Shown here one piece after another: positions 40,201 through 48,100 of a DNA stretch of 64,000 bases; the first letter of the stretch is position 1, and each line of letters opens with the position of its first letter. The notes beneath the pieces were generated by a model. The model did not search any database. It had not been told where the DNA came from and was given only the letters and a program-made list of their open reading frames with translations. Origin of the DNA: Candidatus Peregrinibacteria bacterium CG11_big_fil_rev_8_21_14_0_20_49_14 (GTDB taxonomy: Bacteria > Patescibacteriota > Gracilibacteria > Peribacterales > Peribacteraceae); assembly GCA_002787035.1 (NCBI GenBank), contig PCVP01000026.1, forward strand, positions 1 to 64,000, given 5' to 3'. The position numbers and the translations under genes are program-made.

Positions 40201-41007
40201 TCAAGAGGTTTTTGTACCCCATTTCAGGAAATATTTCACTCCACTGGCAAGATGAGCACGTCCTACGCGTGTTGTAAGGAGAGAGAGCACACTCCCCTCA
40301 CTGAGACGACGCTTCTTATCTCTTGCGTATACGGAGGGAAAATACACCACACGCTTCCCTGCCTTCCAGCATCTTCTGCACAGGTCGGTATCTTCAAAAA
40401 AGAGAAAAAATCTCGTGTCGAAACCGTGCAAGCTCTCTGTAAAAAACTGAGACGGAGTGAGAAAGCACCCGCCTACCACCCAGTCGGTATCGCGCTGCTT
40501 CTCCGGATCTTCACCCAGTTGCAGGTACCGAGCAAGTCTGGTGGGCAGCAATGAGCCCAGAGAAGTTCTTTTTGCCATGAGATCTAACGGCTTTGGAAAC
40601 GAACGTGCAGAAAAACGAAGGGAGCCATCGTCGTGCATAAGTTTTGGCCCCAGTATCCCGATGCCGTCGTCGCTCTCCATTGCTTTGACCATGCGTTCCA
40701 CACCGTCTTGTTGGAGAATTTTATCGGGATTGTTTATGAGCAGATACTTGCCTCGCGCATGATGCACACCGCACGCATACCCTTTGCCAAACCCGTCATT
40801 GGCAGGAGTTTCCACTATGCGTACCTGCGGATACTGCGAGAGCCTGTTTCTCAGTACGCCTATGGAGTCATCTTCCGAGTGGTTATCGACCACGATGATT
40901 TCCATTTCTTCCATGAATGACTGCTTCAGCATTTCCTGCACGCACCGAACGGTGGGTTGCGGACTTCTGAAGTTCAGAATAACGGCGGAAACGAGAGGCT
41001 GTTTCAT
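40201..41007 (-). CDS. Family 2 glycosyltransferase
   Basis: 268 residues. GT2-type fold: VSAVILNFRSP at the N-terminus, VVDNHSEDDS as the first Asp motif, INNPDKIL at the DxD-equivalent position, and the acceptor motif VVGGCFLTPSQFF followed by FFLFFEDTDLCRR (the ED catalytic base), as in rhamnosyl- and similar transferases. It probably adds a sugar to a surface polysaccharide precursor. It is divergent from uvrC with 27 bp between the two start codons. Confidence 0.88.
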   Translation of the reverse strand: MKQPLVSAVILNFRSPQPTVRCVQEMLKQSFMEEMEIIVVDNHSEDDSIGVLRNRLSQYPQVRIVETPANDGFGKGYACGVHHARGKYLLINNPDKILQQDGVERMVKAMESDDGIGILGPKLMHDDGSLRFSARSFPKPLDLMAKRTSLGSLLPTRLARYLQLGEDPEKQRDTDWVVGGCFLTPSQFFTESLHGFDTRFFLFFEDTDLCRRCWKAGKRVVYFPSVYARDKKRRLSEGSVLSLLTTRVGRAHLASGVKYFLKWGTKTS

Positions 41008-41034
41008 GGCAGAGGATGGTACTACTATAGAGCT

Positions 41035-43401
41035 GTGAGCACACTCAAGCCATCGAAGGAAGAAAATCCGCATTTGGAAGAACTGCGTGCTCGCACGGCG
41101 AAAGCACCAAGTAGCCCCGGAATTTACCGCTGGCTGAACAAAGAGGGAGACGTGCTGTATGTGGGCAAAGCAAAGAATCTTAGAAACAGACTTACAAGCT
41201 ACGTGCAGAAAAATCCGGATTCCGGCATGGGCCCCTGGAAACTCTCTCTGCTTACACGCATAGCAGACTTGGATATTACGGTCACAAATTCGGAACTGGA
41301 AGCACTGATACTGGAAACAAACCTTATTAAAGAACTCAAACCCAAGTACAACGTACTGATGAAGGACGATAAAAACTACGTGTACGTCCGCATAAGCGTG
41401 CAAGACCCGTATCCCGATGTTTCCATCGTTCGCAGACTGGAAGAAGACGGAGCCAAATACTTCGGCCCGTTTTTAAGCTCGTATCATACGAGAAAAATGC
41501 TCGACGTTCTGCAAGAAGTCTTTCACTACCGAGAAAATAAACAGGCGCTGGAAAGGCTGAACAGAGCTGCCAAAAAGGGGGAAGACGGTTCGGTGCAAGC
41601 GGCACCTTCTTTGGAATTTCAAATCGGACAATCGTGCGGTGTCGCCATGGGAAAAATCTCTCGTGAAGAGTACCGAGAACGCATACGGTCGGTCGTGGCG
41701 TTTTTTAAGGGAGATCATGCTCATGTGCTCAAGCAGGCAAAGGCAGCCATGCAGCAAGCGGCAGAAAATAAAAAATTCGAACGTGCGGCTGCACTGCGCG
41801 ACGCAGTGGAATTCGTGGAAGGAATGAAAGAAGAGCAACTGGTATCGGATACGTCGGGGGAAGATACCGACACTTTCGCCGTTGCCATGAGCGGATCCAA
41901 GGCGCTCATTATGCTTCTGAAAGAACGAGGCGGGAAACTGACGGGGGAACAAAGCTTTTCTCTTCGAGGAGAACCCGACTGCGCAGCTGTCGCACTGGAA
42001 CAGTTTTTACCCCAGTACTACCTCTCCGTACCATATCTGCCGGACCTTGTGGTGGTGGGTGAAGAACTGGAAGATGCACCGTTGCTTTCGAAGTGGATGA
42101 GCGAGCGCAAAGGGAAGGCGGTGGAAATACGGAAGCCCGAACGAGGGAAAAAATCCAAGGTACTGGAACTTGCCGAAAAGAATGCCGCGGAGAAAGTGCA
42201 CCAACTGGAAGCGAAGTGGGAATCCGCCGCACGCAACATAGAGTCGGCACTCACGGATCTTCAAACAGTGCTCAAATTAGAAATCATACCTAAGCGCATA
42301 GAAGGGTACGATATCTCGCATCTCGGCGGCACCGAAACAGTGGGAAGTATGGTGGTGGTACAAAACGGAAAACCTGCGAATACGCAGTATCGGTCTTTTA
42401 CCATACAAACGCTTCGAGAGGGAGATATAGACGACTACAAGGCATTGGAGGAAGTGCTGCGCAGACGCCTGAAATACCTTATGACCACTGTGAAGCAGGA
42501 AGAAGTCGTATGGAAATCCAAAGGCATCACGCTGGGAAAAGCACGAAAAGGAGAACAGAAAAGCATAGAAGAAATCATCGAAAAACAAAAAGAACTCAGC
42601 AATGTTGGTATCGAGTACAAAGATTTCATTGTGGCACGACATGGCAAAGAGATTGTGGCATTTGCGCGGCTCGTGGAAGCCGAAACCGTCACACCGGAAA
42701 TAAAATCTCTCTGGGTGGAAGAAAAATACAGAGGAGAAAAGCTCGGTCGGCTTCTGGTACGAAAAATTCTCGGAAGAGTGAAGAAAGGAAAGATATATGT
42801 GATAATCGATCCGAACCCGAAACTGGAAGAGTATTACGCAGAAATAGGATTTCGTCATGTTCTTTCTCCTCCGGAATCTCTGCTGAAAAAGACACGCGCA
42901 TTCTGCAAAGAACAACTCGATGCACGCGAAGGGCGCATACTCGTATACATCGTCTCCGAGCATAAGGCGGACGATTCGCTCGCAAGCAAACCGGATCTGC
43001 TGGTCATAGACGGTGGCAAAGGACAGTTGAGCAGTGCACTGAAAGTACTGAAAGAAGCCGGGTTGAACATACCCGTTATCGGTCTTGCCAAGCGCGAAGA
43101 AGAAATTTTTGCGCCGGGAGAAAAGAATCCCCTCCTCTTACCCAAAGACTCACAGGCACAGTTCCTGCTGCAACGCTTACGAAACGAAGCGCATCGTTTC
43201 GCAAACGAACACCGTAAAAAGCGCATGGCAAAGCACGCCATAGGTTCCGCACTGGACGATGTGCCCGGTATAGGAATAAAAACAAAGCAGGCACTGCTAC
43301 TGGAGTTCGGTTCCGTGCAGCACATACAAGAAGCGAGTGACAAAGCACTGCGTACGCTCGTAAGCGACACACAGTTGCAGGCACTGAGAAAATACCTCTA
43401 G
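41035..43401 (+). CDS. uvrC: UvrC with an inserted GNAT acetyltransferase domain
   Basis: 788 residues from a GTG start, against about 600 in most UvrC proteins. The GIY-YIG nuclease (PGIYRWLNKEGDVLYVGKAK), the UVR motif near residue 225-260, the RNase H-like nuclease and the C-terminal helix-hairpin-helix pair (DVPGIGIKTKQALL) are all present. Catalytic Asp residues stand in GYDISH and LLVIDGGKGQLS, the His in NEAHRFA. Between the two Asp motifs, residues about 490-650 form a complete GNAT domain (FIVARHGKEIVAFARLVEA, WVEEKYRGEKLGRLLV acetyl-CoA loop, YYAEIGFRHV). It should still make both incisions in excision repair; the added activity is unknown. Confidence 0.92.
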   Translation: MSTLKPSKEENPHLEELRARTAKAPSSPGIYRWLNKEGDVLYVGKAKNLRNRLTSYVQKNPDSGMGPWKLSLLTRIADLDITVTNSELEALILETNLIKELKPKYNVLMKDDKNYVYVRISVQDPYPDVSIVRRLEEDGAKYFGPFLSSYHTRKMLDVLQEVFHYRENKQALERLNRAAKKGEDGSVQAAPSLEFQIGQSCGVAMGKISREEYRERIRSVVAFFKGDHAHVLKQAKAAMQQAAENKKFERAAALRDAVEFVEGMKEEQLVSDTSGEDTDTFAVAMSGSKALIMLLKERGGKLTGEQSFSLRGEPDCAAVALEQFLPQYYLSVPYLPDLVVVGEELEDAPLLSKWMSERKGKAVEIRKPERGKKSKVLELAEKNAAEKVHQLEAKWESAARNIESALTDLQTVLKLEIIPKRIEGYDISHLGGTETVGSMVVVQNGKPANTQYRSFTIQTLREGDIDDYKALEEVLRRRLKYLMTTVKQEEVVWKSKGITLGKARKGEQKSIEEIIEKQKELSNVGIEYKDFIVARHGKEIVAFARLVEAETVTPEIKSLWVEEKYRGEKLGRLLVRKILGRVKKGKIYVIIDPNPKLEEYYAEIGFRHVLSPPESLLKKTRAFCKEQLDAREGRILVYIVSEHKADDSLASKPDLLVIDGGKGQLSSALKVLKEAGLNIPVIGLAKREEEIFAPGEKNPLLLPKDSQAQFLLQRLRNEAHRFANEHRKKRMAKHAIGSALDDVPGIGIKTKQALLLEFGSVQHIQEASDKALRTLVSDTQLQALRKYL

Positions 43402-43937
43402 GTTTCCCGCTGATACCGTGTAACCGCAGCAGAAATTTGGCTGGCAACCTTATTGGCATACGGAACGTACTTCAGTGTCATGTCGTCTCCGCCGAGACCT
43501 TCTTTAAGGTGTACACACAATTTTCCGAAAGGGAAAATACCCCACATCTGCGTTTCTGTGCTCACGCTTCCTATATTCTCCATGTGCAGCGGTTTTATTT
43601 CTCTGCGAAACAGTGATGTTTGATCCACAATAAGAATTTTATCTGTTGTGACGTAAATAAAATCGTATGCCCAGTCTATGTAAGCCTTGAGTACGTTAAA
43701 CAGTACGAAAATAATCCATAATGCAAAAAGAATTCCGACCAGCCATCCCATGGGCCAATCGTTCATCCATCCGAAAATAGCAATTGTAAACAGCACAACT
43801 GTAATGAGGATCTCTCTTAAAATAGCGAAAAGAAATGACAGTCCGTGATACCGCGTAAAGAGCACCTCGCACTCCCCTTCGTGGCAGTACGCCTGCTTGA
43901 TCTTGTTTATATCGGTCTCGAGTGCGAGAAACTGCAT
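43398..43937 (-). CDS. Membrane protein with bacterial PH domain
   Basis: 179 residues from ATG 43937. Two adjacent hydrophobic segments (about 38-58 and 62-85) precede a bacterial PH-like (DUF304/bPH2) domain with YDFIYVTTDKILIVDQTSLFRR and the conserved I-x-S-V-x-T-E end of its first half. Role unknown; the family often acts in membrane stress. It ends 4 bp inside the end of uvrC on the other strand. Confidence 0.75.
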   Translation of the reverse strand: MQFLALETDINKIKQAYCHEGECEVLFTRYHGLSFLFAILREILITVVLFTIAIFGWMNDWPMGWLVGILFALWIIFVLFNVLKAYIDWAYDFIYVTTDKILIVDQTSLFRREIKPLHMENIGSVSTETQMWGIFPFGKLCVHLKEGLGGDDMTLKYVPYANKVASQISAAVTRYQRET

Positions 43938-43982
43938 AATACGACAGAGTCTACAATAAAATGAAAAGATCCGCATCTGCTT

Positions 43983-44010
43983 TTGCAGAAAAGAAGTCTC
44001 TGCCTATACT
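43983..44010 (+). promoter_or_regulatory. Promoter for tRNA-Glu(CUC)
   Basis: TTGCAG, a 16-bp spacer, TATACT. Transcription would start near 44017, about 80 nt before the mature tRNA end. Confidence 0.5.
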
Positions 44011-44098
44011 GCAGTCGTGACCTGTTTCCTTGCCCGTCCGAAAGCTCACAAGCGGAGGCGGGTCATCCCGGTAACAGGTATGCTCATTCCATCCCCGC

Positions 44099-44173
44099 GG
44101 CCCGTTCGTCTAATGGTTAGGACGCCAGGTTCTCATCCTGGTAACAGGAGTTCGATTCTCCTACGGGCTGCCA
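44099..44173 (+). tRNA. tRNA-Glu(CUC), integration site
   Basis: 75-nt cloverleaf: acceptor GGCCCGT with ACGGGCT, anticodon loop TTCTCAT (CUC), T-loop GTTCGAT, G73 and encoded CCA; G1-U72 as in the other tRNA-Glu. The tRNA is complete. The serine recombinase ORF on the opposite strand runs into it and stops at 44117, and repeat IR1 starts within its last six bases, as expected of an attachment site. Confidence 0.95.
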
Positions 44174-45604
44174 ATCACGAAAATCCGGTTGCTGGCGCAG
44201 AACACGCCAGCCTTTTTTGGCTTCGCAGCGCAGCCTTTGCCGTTCTAAAAGAAGGTTCGAGCCGACGCGGAGCAGAAATGCGCGTAGTTCCGGCTTGTCG
44301 TCTTTCGACGCCAACTCTTTGGCTCGTACTGCGTCTTTTATGAGCATCCGGACAGGTTCGAGCCGATCCGTTCCCCCGCTTCGGTACTGCCTGATTTGTT
44401 CCTCGATCCCCGACTTGCGATGCAGCAGGTCGCTCTTCTTTGTGCGGTACTCGTCTGTCGTGAGTTCTCCTGCAAGGCGCAAGTCCAGCAGCGTCTGCAA
44501 TTTTACTTCAACGTTGCTTTTATCGTCCGTCAGCAACTGCGCAGATGCTTGCTTCTCTCGCTTCGTGTCTCTGGCTTCGCCGTCGAGTTTCGCAAGCATT
44601 TTGTTGCCGATGGCATCAGGCAGTGAAAACTGTTCGACGGTTTCTTTCATCTGGCCAAAAAGCGACTCTTCCCGCGCGTATCGTTCGCCGCACGGCCCCT
44701 TTTTCTTTGTGCAGCGGTAGTAGACATGCCCTTTCTGCCTTTCGGCAGTGATCGAGCATCCACAGGAAGCACACTGCATCATGCCAAGAAATGGGTACTC
44801 GTTCTTTCTCTGTCTGTGTTTCTTGCCGCGTTTCACGAACACCCGCTGCACTTCGTCGAACAGTTTTTTGGGAACGATCGGTTCGTGTACACCTTCGTAG
44901 AGTTCGCCCTTGAACAGCATCAGCCCGCAGTAGATGGGACGCTTGAGAAGTTTTTCGACGCCGGAAAGATAAAGCGCGTTGCCGTGGCCGTTCCGCAAGC
45001 CTTCCTCCTCCAACATGTCTCTGATCTGTTTCAGTGTGTACTCGCCCGTCGAGTATGTTTCAAAGGCTTTGCGGATGAGTGGCGCCATCTCTGGGTCGGG
45101 ATCTATGCCTCTGGTCTTGCGGTTGTTGATGTACCCGAGTGGCGCCACGGTCGGCCAGAGTCCGCGACGCAGTTTCTGCCTGTTTCCGCGCTTCACGTTC
45201 TCGCTTAAGTTATCGATGTAGTACTTGCTCTGCCCGAAGGCGATATTGAGCATAAATTTGCCTTGTGGCGTGCTTTCAAACCAGAACGTGGGGAACTTGA
45301 GATCAAGGAGTTTTCCGGTGTCAAGCATGTAGATGATGCGTCCCCCGTCGATGCTGTTCCGGGCGAGCCTGTCTGGATGCCATGACAGTATTCCCTGAGC
45401 TTCACCCTGTTCAATACGGGCAAGCATTTCTGCGAACACGGTTCGGCCGGGTTCTTTGGCGGTTTTGGCTTCCTCGAAGGAAGCCGCGATTTCAAGGCGT
45501 TCTTTTTCGGAATGCTCGGCCAGCTCCGCGAGCTGAGCCTCGATGGAGAGGACTTGTTTGTCCTCCGTCTCCGTGGATTTACGGGCGTAGATGAAGTACT
45601 TCAT
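44117..45604 (-). CDS. Large serine recombinase, tRNA-adjacent
   Basis: 495 residues. The resolvase domain starts YFIYARKST with the nucleophile Ser and has WHPDRLARN; the Recombinase domain follows (GYINNRKTRGI...), then a zinc ribbon CASCGCS...YYRCTKKKGPCG and a coiled-coil region, the standard plan of integrases of this type. The last about 35 residues are coded by IR1 and by the antisense of tRNA-Glu, so the native C-terminus was probably replaced. I start at ATG 45604, since the codons before it lie in repeat sequence. It is the obvious enzyme for insertion of this element. Confidence 0.88.
   Translation of the reverse strand: MKYFIYARKSTETEDKQVLSIEAQLAELAEHSEKERLEIAASFEEAKTAKEPGRTVFAEMLARIEQGEAQGILSWHPDRLARNSIDGGRIIYMLDTGKLLDLKFPTFWFESTPQGKFMLNIAFGQSKYYIDNLSENVKRGNRQKLRRGLWPTVAPLGYINNRKTRGIDPDPEMAPLIRKAFETYSTGEYTLKQIRDMLEEEGLRNGHGNALYLSGVEKLLKRPIYCGLMLFKGELYEGVHEPIVPKKLFDEVQRVFVKRGKKHRQRKNEYPFLGMMQCASCGCSITAERQKGHVYYRCTKKKGPCGERYAREESLFGQMKETVEQFSLPDAIGNKMLAKLDGEARDTKREKQASAQLLTDDKSNVEVKLQTLLDLRLAGELTTDEYRTKKSDLLHRKSGIEEQIRQYRSGGTDRLEPVRMLIKDAVRAKELASKDDKPELRAFLLRVGSNLLLERQRLRCEAKKGWRVLRQQPDFRDWQPVGESNSCYQDENLAS
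44168..44243 (+). repeat. IR1 left arm (76 bp), includes tRNA terminator
   Basis: Exact inverted copy of 45647-45722. It starts with CTGCCA of the tRNA end and contains a hairpin (GCTGGCG, 7-base loop, CGCCAGC at 44191-44211) followed by six T, a Rho-independent terminator for the tRNA. The rest codes for the recombinase C-terminus on the other strand. Confidence 0.92.
44191..44218 (+). terminator. Terminator of tRNA-Glu(CUC)
   Basis: GCTGGCG-CAGAACA-CGCCAGC followed by CTTTTTT, starting 17 nt after the CCA end. The inverted copy lies at 45672-45699, where it would stop leftward transcripts just before the recombinase gene. Confidence 0.85.
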
Positions 45605-45646
45605 GGGGCGAACGGGGAAGGGGGAGAAATTTGCGTTTGGCCACTG

Positions 45647-45722
45647 ACGGCAAAGGCTGCGCTGCGAAGCCAAAAAAGGCTGGCGTGTTCTGCGCCAGCA
45701 ACCGGATTTTCGTGATTGGCAG
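45647..45722 (-). repeat. IR1 right arm (76 bp)
   Basis: Exact reverse complement of 44168-44243. Its last 5 bases overlap the start of IR2. Its terminator hairpin (45672-45699) points leftward and shields the recombinase from outside transcription. A 22-base segment just inside (about 45622-45643) recurs inverted at about 45867-45889. Confidence 0.92.
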
Positions 45723-45819
45723 GGGGGGCTGCAAAAAATCCGAACCGATCTGGGCTGCTAGCGGCGCGGCGGCTGCAACAATTCGCGCGCCCAGCCGCCC
45801 GCGCCGCCGCCGTTTTCCG
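45718..45819 (+). repeat. IR2 left arm (102 bp)
   Basis: Inverted match to 50654-50755 with one mismatch in 102 bases. The arm is very GC-rich in its inner half and folds on itself: GGCGCGGCGGCTG pairs with CAGCCGCCCGCGCC around a 16-base loop. It starts with GGCAGGGGG. Confidence 0.92.
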
Positions 45820-45843
45820 AAAAACCGCCAAAGAACCCGTCCA

Positions 45844-45907
45844 CCGCGTCGGCTCGAACCTTCTTGTGGCCAAACGCAAATTTCTCCCCATCGAATGTAA
45901 TTTGTAA
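45844..45907 (+). pseudogene. Fragment resembling a serine recombinase C-terminus
   Basis: Reads VGSNLLVAKRKFLPIECNL then stop. The first words match the recombinase end FLLRVGSNLLLE, and 22 bases (45844-45865) are an exact inverted copy of about 44250-44271. No upstream domain remains, so it looks like the tail of a second recombinase copy left by rearrangement, or a duplicated attachment sequence. Confidence 0.5.
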
Positions 45908-45956
45908 ACAGAGGACGTTTCGACTTCTTCCAATAGGGTGGTACCCTGTTGACAGT

Positions 45957-45977
45957 TTTGAACTACCATCATTCAAA
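45957..45977. promoter_or_regulatory. Candidate operator before the HTH gene
   Basis: TTTGAA, nine bases, TTCAAA; a second small palindrome AGGGTGGTACCCT lies just upstream. Both precede the HTH regulator start at 45990 and could be its own binding sites, as with controller proteins of restriction systems. Confidence 0.4.
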
Positions 45978-45989
45978 TACTATCATTTT

Positions 45990-46226
45990 ATGGAAGAAAA
46001 GAAAACGAAGACCAGTGGCAGGAAGGACGCAATAGGCGTGAAGATACAGGCGTGGAGAAAAAGAAAAGGATTAACGCAAGATGCGCTCGCAAAGAAAGCG
46101 GACATTCCATACACGACACTCGCAAAAATTGAGTCCGGCGTCATAAATAATCCTTCACTGCAAACAATGATGAAGATCGCTGAAGGGTTGGAAGCCTCAT
46201 TAGATGATTTAACCAAAGATCTATGA
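45990..46226 (+). CDS. Xre/Cro-type HTH regulator of the R-M operon
   Basis: 78 residues with an HTH_3 domain: IQAWRKRKGLTQDALAKKA, then DIPYTTLAKIESG, the classic Xre helix pair. It overlaps mod by four bases (ATGA), so it is the first gene of the R-M operon. By analogy to controller proteins it probably times or limits expression of mod and res. Confidence 0.85.
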   Translation: MEEKKTKTSGRKDAIGVKIQAWRKRKGLTQDALAKKADIPYTTLAKIESGVINNPSLQTMMKIAEGLEASLDDLTKDL

Positions 46227-48100
46227 ACAAGGAACGACAGCAGAGGATATATGAGCTTCTGAAACGCGGTTTGAGACTTGCGGAAGACGGCGATGAGCTT
46301 CCAACGGAGTGGGCGCGTGAACTTTTCCCGCCCGAACGCCGCGAGTACGAGCTTGTTTATAACGGCAAAGAAACCGAGGAGCAGATTCTCGCCGACACAA
46401 TGGCAGTTCCATTTCAGGAAGTCAGCACTTTCGGAAAAAATGGCGTTGATTGGCATAACAAGCTTATCTTTGGCGATAACTTGCAGGCGATGAAAACGCT
46501 TTTGCAAATGAAAACGGACGGGAAATTGGTGAACGCCGACGGTATACCTGGTGTTCGGCTGATTTACATTGATCCGCCATTTGCGACGAAAAAGGAATTT
46601 CGCGGTAGCCAAGACCAAAAAGCCTACCAAGACAAAATCGCTGGAGCGGAATTTTTGGAATTTTTACGCAAACGGCTAGTACTAATGCGCGAGTTACTTG
46701 CGCCGGATGGAAGTATCTATGTTCACTTGGATGAAAAGAAGAGTCACTATGCAAAAACCATTTTAGATGAGATTTTTGGAGAAAATAATTTCCAGCGCGA
46801 GATAATTTGGCGGATCGGCTGGCTTTCGGGATATAAAACAAAAGCGCTAAATTGGATTAGAAATCATGATGTTATCTTCTTCTACACAAAATCTCAAAAT
46901 TTCATTTTTAACAAATCTTACATACCCTACTCCCCCGACTACCGTCGACGAGACGGCTCGGTCCCCGAAGGGAAAGGCTATCCAATCGAGGATACTTGGA
47001 ATTGCTCTGAAATTGATCGGCTAGATTCAATACAAATAATGAGTTTTGCTGGAGAAAAGACAGGATTCCCAACGCAGAAAAATGAAAATTTATTGGAAAG
47101 AATAATTTCTACCTCATCAAATCCGGGCGATATTGTATTGGACGCATTCGCTGGTGGCGGGACAACTGCCGCAGTGGCGGAAAAGTTAGGTCGCCGCTGG
47201 ATTGCGGTTGATGTAAGTAAACTCGCAATTTATACAACGCAAAAGCGGATGCTAACTTTGCGAAAGAATATCAGCAATACCGGCGCACCGCTCACCGCCA
47301 AGCCATTTACGCTCTATAACGCCGGTTTGTACGATTTTGAAAATTTACGAAACCTACCTTGGGAAGATTGGCGATTTTTCGCACTCCGACTTTTTGAATG
47401 CAAAGATGAGGCACATAAAATCCACGGCTTCCAAATGGACGGCAAGCGACAAGGTTCAAGCGTCCATGTTTTTAATCATTTCCAGGAAGGACAGATTAGT
47501 CCGCAAACAATAGCAGACCTACATGCAAGCATTGGAAAAGCTGTCGGAGATCGCTGTTTTATCATTGCTCCGCGCGGCGCATTCCTTTTCCAAGAGGATT
47601 ATATCGAAATGGACGGCGTCCGATATTACGCGCTTCGTATTCCGTATTCTTTCATCAACGAACTGCACCGACGGCAATTTTCCGCGCTCGTACAACCGAA
47701 CGACGAAATGGCTATCAACGAAACCGTTGAGGCGGTAGGTTTTGATTTTGTTCAGCCGCCGGTTGTTGAGCTTGAACTTACTACAAAAGCGCAAGCCGTG
47801 TCTGTTAAAATAAAGAAGTTTGAGAGCAAAGCGCGTCTGCGCGGAGAGGACAAAATCAGCAAACACGACGCACTCTCAATGGTGATGGTAGATTACGATT
47901 ATAATGGGAAAGTGTTTGATTTGGATACAGCGTTTTATGCGAGCGCGATAAAAGATAACAAGTGGAAAATTGAGCTACCGACCAAGGAGATTAAGGGCAT
48001 TGTCATGCTCGTATTTTTGGACATTTACGGCAACGAAGCGCGTATTGCGATAGATAAAGCGAAACTCATTAACAAAGGCCGCCGATTAACCAAAAAATGA
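46223..48100 (+). CDS. mod: Type III restriction system methyltransferase (Mod)
   Basis: 625 residues. N6-adenine methyltransferase of the beta class: motif IV DPPF (IYIDPPFATKKEF, near residue 117) comes before motif I DAFAGGGTT (near 312). The middle part should recognise the DNA site. Mod acts alone as methylase and gives sequence specificity to Res. Its stop overlaps the res start by four bases (ATGA). No homopolymer tract long enough for phase variation is obvious. Confidence 0.92.
   Translation: MNKERQQRIYELLKRGLRLAEDGDELPTEWARELFPPERREYELVYNGKETEEQILADTMAVPFQEVSTFGKNGVDWHNKLIFGDNLQAMKTLLQMKTDGKLVNADGIPGVRLIYIDPPFATKKEFRGSQDQKAYQDKIAGAEFLEFLRKRLVLMRELLAPDGSIYVHLDEKKSHYAKTILDEIFGENNFQREIIWRIGWLSGYKTKALNWIRNHDVIFFYTKSQNFIFNKSYIPYSPDYRRRDGSVPEGKGYPIEDTWNCSEIDRLDSIQIMSFAGEKTGFPTQKNENLLERIISTSSNPGDIVLDAFAGGGTTAAVAEKLGRRWIAVDVSKLAIYTTQKRMLTLRKNISNTGAPLTAKPFTLYNAGLYDFENLRNLPWEDWRFFALRLFECKDEAHKIHGFQMDGKRQGSSVHVFNHFQEGQISPQTIADLHASIGKAVGDRCFIIAPRGAFLFQEDYIEMDGVRYYALRIPYSFINELHRRQFSALVQPNDEMAINETVEAVGFDFVQPPVVELELTTKAQAVSVKIKKFESKARLRGEDKISKHDALSMVMVDYDYNGKVFDLDTAFYASAIKDNKWKIELPTKEIKGIVMLVFLDIYGNEARIAIDKAKLINKGRRLTKK

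Noticed and set aside
45600-45972. Leftward ORF of 123 codons upstream of the recombinase
   Set aside because: It is coded almost fully by IR1, IR2 and their junction and ends out of frame with the recombinase; it looks like chance reading of repeats.
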